63,300 bases of DNA from Xenophilus azovorans DSM 13620 (GTDB lineage Bacteria > Pseudomonadota > Gammaproteobacteria > Burkholderiales > Burkholderiaceae_C), in NCBI RefSeq assembly GCF_000745855.1, contig NZ_JQKD01000036.1, positions 1 to 63,300 on the forward strand, in the 5' to 3' direction. Under the pieces are notes generated by a model. That model searched no databases, was not told where the DNA came from, and was given only the letters and a program-made list of their open reading frames with translations. Below, in pieces: positions 34,076 to 43,895 of this stretch. A program made the position numbers and the translations under genes. The number at the start of each line of letters is the position of its first letter. Position 1 is the first letter of the stretch.

Positions 34076-37000
34076 CTACACCTTTTCCACCTTGACCAGG
34101 AAGGTCTTGAACTCGGGCGTGTTGGTGTTGCCGTCGCCCACGAAGGGGGTCAGCGTGTTGGCCAGGAAGCCCGGCTTGGTCACGCCCTTGAAGCCCCAGT
34201 GGATGGGCACGCCCACGTGGTGCACCGTCTTGCCCTCGATGGTCATGGGCTTGATGCGCTTGGTCACCACCGCCACGGCCTTGATGTAGCCGCGCTTGGA
34301 ACTGACCTTGACCATCGTGCCGTTGACGATGCCCAGGCTCTGCGCCAGGGCTTCGCCGATCTCGACGAACTGCTCGGGCTGCGTGATGGCGTTGAGCAGC
34401 GCGTGCTTGGTCCAGTAGTGGAAGTGCTCCGTCAGCCGGTAGGTGATGCCCACGTGCGGGAATTCCTCGGCCTTGCCGAAGGTGTCCCAGATCGGCTTGA
34501 ACACGCGCGCCGCGGGCGAGCTGGTCGCCTTGGCGTTCTTCGGGTACAGCGGGTTGTAGCCCAGCGGCGTGTCGAAGGGCTCATAGTGCGTGGGGAAGGG
34601 CCCCTCGTTCAGCCCCTTGCGGGAGAAGAAGCGCGCCACGCCCTCCGGGTTCATGATGAACGGGCCGGCGCCGGTGGCCGGGGCCAGGGTCGGGCCCATG
34701 TCGGGCACGTCGGCGCCGCCCCAGGACGCGCCGCTCCACTTGACGAGCTGCCGCTTCGGGTTCCACGGGTTGCCCGCCGGGTCGCACGAGGCGCGGTTGT
34801 AGAGCACGCGCCGGTTGGCCGGCCAGGCCCAGGCCCAGTTCAGCGTGTTGCCGATGCCGGTCGGGTCGGAGTTGTCACGGCGTGCCATCTGGTTGCCGGC
34901 CTGCGTCCAGGCGCCGGCATAGATCCAGCAGCCGCAGGTGGTGCTGCCGTCGTCGCGCAGTTCGCCGAAGCCGGCCACCTGCTCGCCGGCCTTGCGCAGC
35001 ACCTTGGCCGGGTCGGCCGGGTCCTTCAGGTCGGCCAGCGCGCGGCCGTTGTACTCCTTGGCCAGTTCGGCCGGCGTGGGCTCGTCCGCCCGTGCGTAGG
35101 GCCACCACAGGTTGAGGATGGGATCGGGGAACTTGCCGCCCTGCTTGGCGTACATCTCCTTCATCCGCAGGTGCAGGCCCGACATGATGCGCACGTCGGT
35201 CCAGGCCTCGCCCGGGGCGTCGGCCGCCTTCCAGTGCCACTGCAGCACGCGCGAGGAACTGACCACCGCGCCCTCCTCCTCGGCGAAGCAGGTGGTGGGC
35301 AGGCGGAACACCTCGGTCTGCACCTGCGCCGTGTCGATGTCGTTGTGCTCGCCGAAGTTCTTCCAGAACTCGGAGGTCTCGGTGGCCAGCGGGTCCATGA
35401 TGACCAGGAACTTGAGCTTGGCCAGCCCGTCGCGCACCCGCCGGCTGTTGGACAGCGAGGCGATCGGGTTGAAGCCCTGGGCGATGTAGCCGTTGACCTT
35501 GCCCTCGTTCATCAGCTCGAAGATCTGGAGCATGTCGTACTCCTTGTCGAGCTTGGGCAGAAAGTCGTAGGCCCAGTTGTTCTCGGCCGTGGCGGCCGGG
35601 CCGTACATGGACTTCATGAGGCTGACGTGGAACTTGGGATAGTTCTGCCAGTAGCTCATCTGGTTGGCGCGCAGCGGCTTCTGCGTGCGCGCGGTGATGT
35701 AGCCCTGGTAGTCCTGTTCCCCGTCGCGCGGCAGCGTGAGGTACCCCGGCAGGCTGGACGAGAGCAGCCCCAGGTCCGTCAGGCCCTGGATGTTGGAGTG
35801 CCCGCGCAGCGCGTTCATGCCGCCGCCGGCCACGCCGATGTTGCCGCACAGCAGTTGCACCATGGCCGCGCAGCGCAGCGTCTGCGCGCCGGTGGAGTGC
35901 TGCGTCCAGCCGAGCGCATACATGATGGTGGCGGCGCGGCCCGGCACCGCCGTGGAGGCGAACTGCTCGCACACGTGCAGGAACTTCGCCTTGGGCGTGC
36001 CGCACACGCTCTCCACCTTCTCGGGCGTGTAGCTGGCGTAGTGCTTCTTCAGGAGCTGGTAGACGCAGCGCGGGTGCTGCAGCGTCGGGTCGGTCTTGAC
36101 GAAGCCGTCATCGCCCAGCTCGTAGTCCCAGCTCGTCTTGTCGTAGAGGCGCTTTTCCTCGTTGTAGCCCGAGAAGTAGCCCTCCTCGAAGCTGAAGTCC
36201 TCGCGCACGATGAAGGTGAAGTCGGTGTACGCCTTCACGTACTCGTGGTGGATCTTGTCGTTGGAGATCAGGTAATTGATGATCCCGCCGAGGAAGGCGA
36301 TGTCGCTGCCCGAGCGGATCGGCGCGTAGAAGTCGGCCACCGACGCCGAGCGGTTGAAGCGCGGGTCGACCACCATGAAGTGCGCCTTGTTGTGCGCCTT
36401 CGCCTCCGTCACCCACTTGAAGCCGCACGGGTGCGCCTCGGCGGCATTGCCGCCCATGACCAGGATCACGTCTGCGTTGCGGATGTCGACCCAATGGTTC
36501 GTCATCGCTCCACGGCCGAACGTCGGGGCAAGACCTGCCACCGTCGGGCCGTGTCAGACACGCGCCTGGTTGTCGAATGCGAGCAGGCCCCAGGAACGGG
36601 CGACCTTGTGGGTGATGTAGCCGGCTTCGTTGCTGGAGGCCGAGGCGGCCAGCATGCCGGTGGAGATCCAGCGGTTGACCTTCTTGCCGTCGTCCGTGGC
36701 CTCGATGAAGTTGGCGTCGCGGTCGGCCTTGAGCAGCTTGGCGATGCGGTCCAGCGCCTCGGGCCAGGACATGCGCTTCCACTCGTTGGAGCCGGGCGCG
36801 CGGTACTCGGGGTACATGAGCCGGTTCGGGCTGTGGACGATGTCCATCAGGCTCGCGCCCTTGGGACACAGCGTCCCACGGTTGACCGGGTGGTCCGGGT
36901 CGCCCTCCACGTGGATGAGCGAGGAGCGCACGTTCTTGGCGCCGTCGCCCAGCGAGTACATCAGGAGGCCGCAGCCGACCGAGCAGTAGGTGCAGGTCTG

Positions 37001-37141
37001 GCGCGTCACGGTGGCGGCAGCGAGCTTGTACTGCCGGACCTCTGCCAGCGCGGTGGCCGGCGAGAAGCCCATCAGTGCCAGACTCGAGCCCGCCAGGGTG
37101 GAGCCAGTCACTTTCATGAACTGGCGGCGGGAGAGTTGCAT
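34076..37141 (-). CDS. fdhA: Formate dehydrogenase alpha subunit, selenoprotein with in-frame UGA
   Basis: The 1021-residue molybdenum/tungsten bis-MGD enzyme oxidises formate to CO2 on the periplasmic side. A twin-arginine signal (SRRQFMK, residues 4-10) opens it, and the Fe-S ligands CTYCSVGC follow. Codon 196 is TGA (36556-36554) in the context [19 protein letters not shown], the same position as selenocysteine in E. coli FdnG. The frame continues unbroken on both sides, and a SECIS-like hairpin follows at once. A standard gene caller would split it at 36554. It heads the fdh-sel block. Confidence 0.96.
36515..36556 (-). promoter_or_regulatory. Bacterial SECIS element of fdhA
   Basis: Directly after the UGA codon, the stem GGCA-GGTCT-TGCC (36539-36527) presents the apical loop GGUCU, the loop found in the E. 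coli fdhF and fdnG SECIS elements that bind SelB. Flanking ACGG/CGACG bases can extend the stem. The distance from the UGA to the loop fits the known bacterial spacing. Confidence 0.9.
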
Positions 37142-37256
37142 CGTGGTTGCCTTTATCTTTTATAAGTAGTGCGAGCCATTCTAGGGACGCACCCCAATAG
37201 TGCAATACCGGCCCGATGCCCTTTGCAAACGGCTCGCTGCACTGCACCATGACGCC

Positions 37257-38909
37257 ATGTCCGCTCCATCGCTGATGCCCTTCCGCCCCCGCCTGCTCGA
37301 CGTCCTGCGCGACTACGACCGGGACCGCTTCGCCAGGGACGTGGGCGCCGGTCTCACGGTGGGCATCGTGGCGCTGCCGCTGGCGATGGCGTTCGCCATC
37401 GCCTCGGGCCTGAAGCCCGAGGCCGGCATCTGGACGGCCATCATCGCGGGCTTCATCATCTCTGCGCTGGGCGGCTCGGCGGTGCAGATCGGCGGACCGG
37501 CAGGCGCCTTCATCGTCATCGTCTACGGCATCGTGGACCGCTACGGCGTGGCCAATCTGCTGATCGCCACCGCCGGCGCCGGCGTGATCCTGTTCGTGGC
37601 CGGGCTGACCGGGCTGGGGCGGCTGGTACGCTACGTGCCGCTGTCCATCGTGGTGGGCTTCACCAACGGCATCGCGGTGCTGATCCTGCTGTCGCAGCTG
37701 CGGGACGTGCTGGGCCTGGCGGTGCCGCACATGCCGGCGGACTTCTTCTCGCAGATCGGCACGCTGTGGCGCCACGCCGCCACCTTCAACCCCTACGCCT
37801 TCGGGTTGGCGCTGGCCTGCGTGCTCGGCCTGTTCGCCTGGCCCAACGTGGCCAGCGGCGGCTCGCGCATCGGCATGGCGCTGCACCGCGTGGCCGGCCT
37901 GGCCCGCGCGACGCGCGCCTTCCGCCTGGGCATGCGCCTGCCGGGGCCGATCGTGGCGCTGGTGTCGCTCACGCTGGTGTCCTGGGGCTTCTCGCTGCCG
38001 GTGGAGACCATCGGCACGCGCTTCGGCGGCATCCCGCGCGGGGTGCCCGCCTTCGCGCTGCCGGACTTCTCGTGGGAGAGCGTCAAGCAGTTGGTGACGC
38101 CGACGCTCACCATCGCGCTGCTGGGCGCCATCGAGTCGCTGCTGTGCGCTCGCGTGGCCGACCAGCAGAGCGGGCAGGCCCGCCACGACCCCAACCAGGA
38201 GCTGATGGCCCAGGGCGTGGCCAACTTCGTGGTGCCCTTCTTCGGCGGCATGCCGGCCACCGGCACCATCGCGCGCACGGTGACCAACATCCGCGCCGGC
38301 GCCACGTCTCCGGTGGCAGGCATGGTGCATGCCGTAACGCTGCTGGTGGTGGTGCTGGCGGCCGCGCCGCTGGCGCAGCACGTGCCGCTGGCGGTGCTGG
38401 GCGGCATCCTGCTGCACGTGGGCCTGAACATGGGCGAGTGGCGCGAGTTCAGCCCCACGCACCTGCGGCATTTCAGCAGCCACTACCGCACGCTGATGCT
38501 GGGCACCTTTTTCCTGACGGTGGTGTTCGACCTGACGGTGGCGGTGCAGGCCGGCATCGTGCTGGCCTGCGCGCTGTTCATCCGGCGCATGAGCCAGCTC
38601 TTCTCGGTGGAACTGGTGTCGCTGCAGCCGCCGGTGCTGACCTACCGGCTGTACGGCGCCCTGTTCTTCGGCGCCGCCGCCAAGCTGGACGAGGCGGCGC
38701 AGGCGGTGGAGCGAGCGCCGCGCGGCATGACGGTGGTGCTGGACGCCACCCACCTGATCTCGCTGGACGCCACCGGCGTGGACGCGCTGCGCCAGCTGCT
38801 GCGCACCGTGCGCGCCAAGGAGGGCAGCCTGCGCATCGAGTCGCTGCAGGGCCAGCCGCGCGAAGCGCTCGAGCGCGCCGGCCTGCTGGACGAACTGGCC
38901 GGGGGCTAA
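37257..38909 (+). CDS. SulP-family anion transporter with STAS domain
   Basis: The 550-residue inner-membrane protein has the SulP core (TVGIVALPLAMAFAIASGL, GPAGAFIVIVYGI) with 10-14 hydrophobic segments and a C-terminal STAS domain from about residue 460 (MTVVLDATHLISLDATGVDA). SulP proteins carry sulfate, bicarbonate or dicarboxylates; next to a formate dehydrogenase, bicarbonate or sulfate are both possible. ATG 37257 (MSAPSLMPFRP) is preferred over a GTG at 37200, which lies in the fdhA upstream region. It is divergent from fdhA (115 bp). Confidence 0.9.
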   Translation: MSAPSLMPFRPRLLDVLRDYDRDRFARDVGAGLTVGIVALPLAMAFAIASGLKPEAGIWTAIIAGFIISALGGSAVQIGGPAGAFIVIVYGIVDRYGVANLLIATAGAGVILFVAGLTGLGRLVRYVPLSIVVGFTNGIAVLILLSQLRDVLGLAVPHMPADFFSQIGTLWRHAATFNPYAFGLALACVLGLFAWPNVASGGSRIGMALHRVAGLARATRAFRLGMRLPGPIVALVSLTLVSWGFSLPVETIGTRFGGIPRGVPAFALPDFSWESVKQLVTPTLTIALLGAIESLLCARVADQQSGQARHDPNQELMAQGVANFVVPFFGGMPATGTIARTVTNIRAGATSPVAGMVHAVTLLVVVLAAAPLAQHVPLAVLGGILLHVGLNMGEWREFSPTHLRHFSSHYRTLMLGTFFLTVVFDLTVAVQAGIVLACALFIRRMSQLFSVELVSLQPPVLTYRLYGALFFGAAAKLDEAAQAVERAPRGMTVVLDATHLISLDATGVDALRQLLRTVRAKEGSLRIESLQGQPREALERAGLLDELAGG

Positions 38910-39409
38910 GGGGCTTCGACGCTGCGATCGGGCGAAGAGCCGCTGCGCAGCACGTACTGCTGGTCGTTCAGCACCGCCGTGAAGACCATGGCCGTGTCGG
39001 GCGGCTGCAGCCAGCGCCACTCCCACTCCGTCTCCTGCTTCAGCGCATAGCGTGTGACCTTGGCCGGCTTGCCCAGCAGCCTGCGCAGGTCCTCCATCGG
39101 CATGCCGGGCTGCACCCTGGCGAAGTTCTCGGGCGTGAGCACCTGGCGCAGGGCGCTCATCTTCCCGTCCGCGCCGATGGTGATCATGTAGTTCTTCTGC
39201 CCGGCCGGCTGGCGGTTGTATTCGAGCACGCGGCCGCCGGGCACGTCCCATACGGCCTCGGGCTCGCCGAACTGGGCGCGCACGTCGGCCTCGGTGGACA
39301 CGCCCTCCTCCAGCCGGTCGATGCGCTGCGGATCGCAGCCGGCCAGCAGCGCCAGCAGGCCCGCCAGCCCGGCGCCGGCCGCCAGCCATCCCATGCGTCG
39401 TCCCTTCAT
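38906..39409 (-). CDS. BamE-like outer-membrane lipoprotein
   Basis: The 167-residue protein has a lipoprotein signal with lipobox LLAGC at about residues 20-24. Two SmpA/BamE-like repeats follow (LEEGVSTEADVRAQFGEP and VQPGMPMEDLRRLLGKPA). It may bind at the outer membrane, but it is not the canonical BamE. The stop overlaps the SulP stop by 4 bp, tail-to-tail. Confidence 0.8.
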   Translation of the reverse strand: MKGRRMGWLAAGAGLAGLLALLAGCDPQRIDRLEEGVSTEADVRAQFGEPEAVWDVPGGRVLEYNRQPAGQKNYMITIGADGKMSALRQVLTPENFARVQPGMPMEDLRRLLGKPAKVTRYALKQETEWEWRWLQPPDTAMVFTAVLNDQQYVLRSGSSPDRSVEAP

Positions 39410-39453
39410 GCCATCTCCCCGTCGGTAAAATCCGGGCCTGGAACAGACCCGCC

Positions 39454-39660
39454 ATGCCCATCTTCGCACGCCCCCACTACACCTCCGACACGACCCAGTT
39501 CATCGAGCAGATGCGCAAGGCCAAGCCGACGCTCGAGGCCGAGCAGCGCGCCGGCCGGGCCCTGCTGTGGGACAAGGCCATCGACCGCGAGGTGCAGGCC
39601 GAGTTCCAGGCGGCCGAGGTGCCCCAGCAGCCCTACGTCTACCAGACCCAGGCGTCCTGA
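39454..39660 (+). CDS. DUF3460 family protein
   Basis: The 68-residue protein matches the small betaproteobacterial DUF3460 family: RPHYTSDTTQFIEQM at the start, then AGRALLWDKAIDREVQAEF and a short QPYVYQ tail. Function unknown. It is 10 bp upstream of scpA and usually accompanies it. A TAAAAT element at about 39425 may be its -10 box. Confidence 0.88.
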   Translation: MPIFARPHYTSDTTQFIEQMRKAKPTLEAEQRAGRALLWDKAIDREVQAEFQAAEVPQQPYVYQTQAS

Positions 39661-39670
39661 GCCTTCATTC

Positions 39671-40543
39671 ATGACCGGTCCTGAAGCGCCCGCCGCACGC
39701 GGCGGCGGCCACGGCGAGGAGGACGCCGACACCGTCGTCGCCGCCATGCCCGAGGTGGTCGACCAGGTGGCGCTGGCGCGCCTGTACGGCGAGCCGCTGT
39801 TCGCGCTGCCACAGGACCTGTACATCCCGCCCGACGCGCTGGAGGTCTTCCTCGAGGCCTTCGAGGGGCCACTGGACCTGCTGCTCTACCTGATCCGCAA
39901 GCAGAACTTCAACATCCTCGACATCCCGATGGCCGGCGTGACGCGCCAGTACCTGGTCTACGTGGAGGAGATCCGCACCCGCAACCTGGAGCTGGCGGCC
40001 GAGTACCTGCTGATGGCGGCGATGCTGATCGAGATCAAGTCGCGCATGCTGCTGCCGCCCAAGAAGACGGCCGACGGCGAGGAGGCGGAAGACCCGCGCG
40101 CCGAGCTGGTGCGCCGCCTGCTGGAATACGAGCAGGCCAAGATGCAGGCCGCCGCGCTGGGCGCCCTGCCCCAGTACGGCCGCGACTTCTGGCGCGCCCA
40201 GGTCTACATCGAGCAGTCGCTCAAGCCGCGCTTCCCGGAGGTGAGCCTGGACGACCTGCGCGGCGCCTGGGCCGACATCCTCAAGCGCGCCAAGCTCGTG
40301 CAGCACCACAAGATCTCACGCGAGGAGCTGTCGGTGCGCGAGCACATGAGCATCGTGCTGCGCACGCTGCAGGGCCGCCGCTTCGTGGAGTTCGAGGAGC
40401 TGTTCGACGCCTCGCGCGGGGTGCCGGTGATGGTGGTCACCTTCATCGCCCTGCTGGAGCTGGCCAAGGAAACCCTGGTCGAGATCACGCAGGCCGAGGC
40501 CTTCGCCCCGATCTACGTGCGCCTGGCCTACGCGCCGGCCTGA
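39671..40543 (+). CDS. scpA: Segregation and condensation protein A
   Basis: The 290-residue kleisin bridges the SMC heads in the bacterial condensin complex. The conserved N-terminal segment [21 protein letters not shown] and the central [21 protein letters not shown] helix are clear, and a winged helix closes the C-terminus ([10 protein letters not shown]). The N-terminus is about 45 residues longer than in Gram-positive homologues, as usual in this order. Its 3' end overlaps gpsA by 16 bp. Confidence 0.93.
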   Translation: MTGPEAPAARGGGHGEEDADTVVAAMPEVVDQVALARLYGEPLFALPQDLYIPPDALEVFLEAFEGPLDLLLYLIRKQNFNILDIPMAGVTRQYLVYVEEIRTRNLELAAEYLLMAAMLIEIKSRMLLPPKKTADGEEAEDPRAELVRRLLEYEQAKMQAAALGALPQYGRDFWRAQVYIEQSLKPRFPEVSLDDLRGAWADILKRAKLVQHHKISREELSVREHMSIVLRTLQGRRFVEFEELFDASRGVPVMVVTFIALLELAKETLVEITQAEAFAPIYVRLAYAPA

Positions 40544-41559
40544 GCGCCGCCGGCGCCGATCTCCGCGCCCGGCTCGCGCTCCATCAGCGCCCGCACGGCA
40601 TCAGCCGGGGCGAGGCGCCCGTCCAGCAGCGCCACCACACCCTCGGCGATGGGCATGTCCACGCCCAGGTGGCGGGCCCGCTGCACCACGGTACGGGCGC
40701 AGTAGACGCCCTCGGCCACGTGGCCCAGCGACTCGACCGCCTGCGCCAGCGTGCGCCCTTCGGCCAGCAGCAGGCCCACCCGCCGGTTGCGCGACAGGTC
40801 GCCGGTGGCGGTGAGCACCAGGTCGCCCAGGCCGGACAGGCCCATGAAGGTCTCGGGCCGCGCGCCCAGCGCCACGCCCAGCCGCGTCATCTCGGCCAGC
40901 CCGCGGGTGATGAGCGCGGCGCGCGCGTTCAGTCCCAGCGCCAGCCCGTCGGCCAGGCCGGTGGCGATGGCCAGCACGTTCTTGACCGCGCCGCCGACCT
41001 CCACGCCGACCAGGTCGTCGTTCGCGTAGACGCGCAGCGTGGGGCCGTGGAAGGCCGCGACCAGCGCGTCGCGCACGCCGGCGTCGGCGCTGGCCGCCAC
41101 CAGCGCGGTGGGCTGGCCGCGCGCGACCTCCTGCGCGAAGCTGGGGCCGCTGAGCACGCCGCAGCGCAGTCCCGGCGCGACCTGCGCCTGGACCTCGTGC
41201 GCCAGCAGGCCCTGCCCGGCGCCGCCGGCCGGCTCCACGCCCTTGCACAGCCAGGCGACCGGCATGCGCAGCGCGTGCAGCGCCGCCAGCAGTTCGCGCA
41301 GCGCCGCCATGGGGGTGGCGACGATGACCAGGTCGGCCGCCTGCGCGAGCGCCTCGGGCGCACCGCCGCGCACCTCGAGCGCCGCCGGGAAAGGGATGTC
41401 GGGAAGGTAGCGCGCGTTGCTGCACGCCTGGGCCATCGCGGCGACCTGCCGGTCGTCGCGCGCCCAGAGGGTCACGCCGTGCGCCGCCGCGGGGTGGCTG
41501 GCGGCGCTGATGGCCATCGCCGTGCCCCAGGCGCCGGCGCCGAGCACGCAGATGCGCAT
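40528..41559 (-). CDS. gpsA: Glycerol-3-phosphate dehydrogenase [NAD(P)+]
   Basis: The 343-residue cytosolic enzyme makes sn-glycerol-3-phosphate for phospholipids. It has the nucleotide loop [10 protein letters not shown] at the N-terminus, [25 protein letters not shown], and the catalytic Lys in [15 protein letters not shown]. Length is standard. The secB stop lies 20 bp upstream on the same strand, as is common in proteobacteria. Confidence 0.96.
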   Translation of the reverse strand: MRICVLGAGAWGTAMAISAASHPAAAHGVTLWARDDRQVAAMAQACSNARYLPDIPFPAALEVRGGAPEALAQAADLVIVATPMAALRELLAALHALRMPVAWLCKGVEPAGGAGQGLLAHEVQAQVAPGLRCGVLSGPSFAQEVARGQPTALVAASADAGVRDALVAAFHGPTLRVYANDDLVGVEVGGAVKNVLAIATGLADGLALGLNARAALITRGLAEMTRLGVALGARPETFMGLSGLGDLVLTATGDLSRNRRVGLLLAEGRTLAQAVESLGHVAEGVYCARTVVQRARHLGVDMPIAEGVVALLDGRLAPADAVRALMEREPGAEIGAGGAQAGA

Positions 41560-41578
41560 CGGCGTCGTGGAAGCGGGG

Positions 41579-42043
41579 TTACTGGGCGTTGGCCGGCACG
41601 CCCTCGCCGGCCGCCTGCGCCTGCTGCTGCTCGTACATGGCCTGGAAGTTGATCTCGGCCAGGTGCACGGGCGGGAAGCCGCCGCGCTGGACGACGTCGG
41701 CCACGTTGCCGCGCAGGTAGGGGTAGACGATCTGCGGGCAGGCGATGCCCAGGATCGGGCCCATCTGGTCGTCGGGCAGGTTGCGGATCTCGAAGATGCC
41801 GGCCTGCTTGGCCTCGACCAAGAACACGGTGCGGTCGTCGATCTTGGTCTGCACGGTGGCCGAGACGCACACCTCGAAGATGCCTTCGGCCACGTTCTGC
41901 GCCTCCACGCCGAGCTGGATGTCGACGGTGGGCTGGGTCTGTTCCAGCAGGATGGCCGGGGAGTTCGGCTGCTCCAGCGAGAGGTCCTTCAGGTACACGC
42001 GCTGGATCTGGAATACGGGGTCTGCGGCTTGCTGGTCGGCCAT
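41579..42043 (-). CDS. secB: Protein-export chaperone SecB
   Basis: The 154-residue tetrameric chaperone keeps preproteins unfolded and hands them to SecA. It shows [19 protein letters not shown], the [14 protein letters not shown] strand and the [15 protein letters not shown] segment near the SecA-binding surface. It belongs to the usual grxC-secB-gpsA order, with a 177-bp gap to grxC upstream. Confidence 0.96.
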   Translation of the reverse strand: MADQQAADPVFQIQRVYLKDLSLEQPNSPAILLEQTQPTVDIQLGVEAQNVAEGIFEVCVSATVQTKIDDRTVFLVEAKQAGIFEIRNLPDDQMGPILGIACPQIVYPYLRGNVADVVQRGGFPPVHLAEINFQAMYEQQQAQAAGEGVPANAQ

Positions 42044-42141
42044 GGTGTGTCTGTGTCGGTCGGTGGGATCGGGACGCGGCAGCCTGGGGCTGCGCGGCGC
42101 GCCCGAAGAAGGGTGAATCGCGGATTATCGCCTGCGGGTCT

Positions 42142-42211
42142 CAAGAAGACGCCGGGCCGCTCCCGAGTCTTCTTGTCCCCCTCGGGGGGCGGGCCGGGCG
42201 CAGCCCGGCCC
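42142..42211. repeat. Composite of GC-rich palindromes between secB and grxC
   Basis: Two perfect hairpins lie close together: CAAGAAGAC/GTCTTCTTG (42142-42150 with 42167-42175) and GGGCCGGGC/GCCCGGCCC (42191-42199 with 42203-42211), with a CCCCCTCGGGGGG palindrome between. It may end the grxC transcript, but it lacks a U-run. The pattern resembles repeats I associate with Comamonadaceae. Confidence 0.6.
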
Positions 42212-42220
42212 TGGGGGCGC

Positions 42221-42487
42221 TCAGGCCGCGCCGCCCTGCAGCAGGGGCTCGAGCCCGCCGCGGCCGTCCAGGGCGATCAGGTCGTCGCAGCCGCCCACGT
42301 GGGTGTCGCCGATGAAGATCTGCGGCACGGTGCGGCGGCGGGTGAGCTCCATCATCTGCTGCCGCGCGGCGGGGTCGGCGTCGACGCGGATCTCCTCGAT
42401 CTGCTCCACCCCCTTGGACTTGAGGATCTGCTTGGCGCGGATGCAGTACGGGCAGACCGCGGTGGTGTACATCTTGACGGATTGCAT
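42221..42487 (-). CDS. grxC: Glutaredoxin 3
   Basis: The 88-residue glutaredoxin has the dithiol active site CPYC at residues 14-17, the [14 protein letters not shown] cis-proline segment and the C-terminal GCDDL motif. It reduces disulfides with glutathione in the cytosol. It is 13 bp downstream of the rhodanese gene. Confidence 0.95.
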   Translation of the reverse strand: MQSVKMYTTAVCPYCIRAKQILKSKGVEQIEEIRVDADPAARQQMMELTRRRTVPQIFIGDTHVGGCDDLIALDGRGGLEPLLQGGAA

Positions 42488-42500
42488 GGCGGCTGGGCTC

Positions 42501-42908
42501 TCAGGTGTTCTCGATGGGCAGGTTAGCCTCTTTCCACGCCTTGAGTCCGCCGGCCACGGCTTGGGCCTTCTCGTAGCCCAGCTTCTTGGCGATGGCCACC
42601 GCGCGCGACGCCCGGTTGCCGCCGGCGCAGATCAGCAGCAGCGGCACGCCCTTGTTCTTGACGGCGCCGGGCAGCTTCGCCTCGAACTGGTCCAGCGGCA
42701 GGTTGCGGGCGCCCACCGGGTGGCCGGCGGCATATTCCTGGGGATCGCGTACGTCCACCAGCACGCCCTTCTCGCGGTTGATGAGCTGCACCGCGCCCTG
42801 CACCGACAGGCTGCCCTGGCCGGCGCCGCGCAGCATCGGCCAGAACAGCATGCCGCCGGAGCTCAGGGCGATGAGGATCAGGACCCAGTTGTCGACAAGG
42901 AATTTCAC
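42501..42908 (-). CDS. Membrane-anchored rhodanese-like protein
   Basis: The 135-residue protein starts with a hydrophobic helix (residues 4-25) and carries a rhodanese domain with [19 protein letters not shown] and the active-site loop [13 protein letters not shown], whose cysteine could take up a sulfane sulfur. The start is GTG 42908. The rhodanese-grxC-secB-gpsA order is conserved in proteobacteria. Confidence 0.9.
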   Translation of the reverse strand: MKFLVDNWVLILIALSSGGMLFWPMLRGAGQGSLSVQGAVQLINREKGVLVDVRDPQEYAAGHPVGARNLPLDQFEAKLPGAVKNKGVPLLLICAGGNRASRAVAIAKKLGYEKAQAVAGGLKAWKEANLPIENT

Positions 42909-42942
42909 AGGGGGCGCTCGGGAGTGGCAAAGCCGGCAATTC

Positions 42943-42948
42943 TAAAAT
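42943..42948 (+). promoter_or_regulatory. Candidate -10 element for gpmA
   Basis: TAAAAT lies 36 bp before the gpmA start, in the short divergent gap from the rhodanese gene. No convincing -35 box is visible. Confidence 0.3.
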
Positions 42949-42983
42949 GCCGCGTTTTCCCTTCCTCCAACGAAAAGGCCTCC

Positions 42984-43727
42984 ATGCACAAACTGGTGCT
43001 GATCCGCCATGGCGAGTCGACCTGGAATCTCGAGAACCGCTTCACCGGCTGGACGGACGTGGACCTCACGCCCACCGGCATCGAGCAGGCCAGGCAGGCC
43101 GGCCGGCTTCTCCTGGCCGAGGGCTACGACTTCGACGTGGCCTACACCAGCGTGCTCAAGCGCGCCACGCGCACGCTGTGGCACGTGCTGGACGAACTGG
43201 ACCGCACCTGGCTGCCGGTGATCCATTCCTGGCGCCTGAACGAGCGCCACTACGGCGCGCTGCAGGGCCTGAACAAGGCCGACATGGCCAAGGAATACGG
43301 CGACGAGCAGGTGCTGGTCTGGCGCCGCAGCTACGACACGCCGCCGCCGGCGCTCGAGCCCAGCGACCCGCGCAGCGAGCGCGGCGACGTGCGCTACGCC
43401 AAGCTCTCGCCCGAGCAGGTGCCGCTGACCGAGTGCCTGAAGGACACGGTGGCGCGCGTGCTGCCGTTCTGGAACGAGTCGATGGCGCCGGCCATCCGCG
43501 CCGGCCGCCGCATCGTGGTGGCAGCGCACGGCAACTCGATCCGGGCGCTGGTGAAGTACCTGGACGGCATCTCCGACAGCGACATCGTGGGCCTGAACAT
43601 CCCCAACGGCATCCCGCTGGTCTACGAGCTGGACGACGACCTCAAGCCGCTGCGCCACTACTACCTGGGCGACGCGGCCGCCGCCGAGAAGGCCGCCGCG
43701 GCGGTGGCGTCGCAGGGCAAGGCCTGA
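42984..43727 (+). CDS. gpmA: 2,3-bisphosphoglycerate-dependent phosphoglycerate mutase
   Basis: The 247-residue glycolytic enzyme interconverts 3- and 2-phosphoglycerate. It begins [15 protein letters not shown] with the phospho-acceptor histidine in [18 protein letters not shown] and the second catalytic His in [12 protein letters not shown] follow. The usual family length confirms a complete gene. Confidence 0.97.
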   Translation: MHKLVLIRHGESTWNLENRFTGWTDVDLTPTGIEQARQAGRLLLAEGYDFDVAYTSVLKRATRTLWHVLDELDRTWLPVIHSWRLNERHYGALQGLNKADMAKEYGDEQVLVWRRSYDTPPPALEPSDPRSERGDVRYAKLSPEQVPLTECLKDTVARVLPFWNESMAPAIRAGRRIVVAAHGNSIRALVKYLDGISDSDIVGLNIPNGIPLVYELDDDLKPLRHYYLGDAAAAEKAAAAVASQGKA

Positions 43728-43895
43728 GCGCCGCCCGGCCGCCCGAAGGCGCTCGCACCGCAGCGCGTCGGCGCGAAGGTTGTCCAATGAGCCGCCCGCC
43801 AGCGTCCGACTGCCGCGCGGGGCTACGGAACCGGGGCCGCGAACTTGTTTCCAAGCTGTGTATATTGACCTGAACAGGTCGCCAGAAGGAACCCC

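Noticed and set aside
34076-37141. fdhA seen as two genes or a nonsense-mutated pseudogene
   Set aside because: The single TGA is at the known selenocysteine position, with conserved flanking residues and a SECIS hairpin, and the decoding genes are next door.
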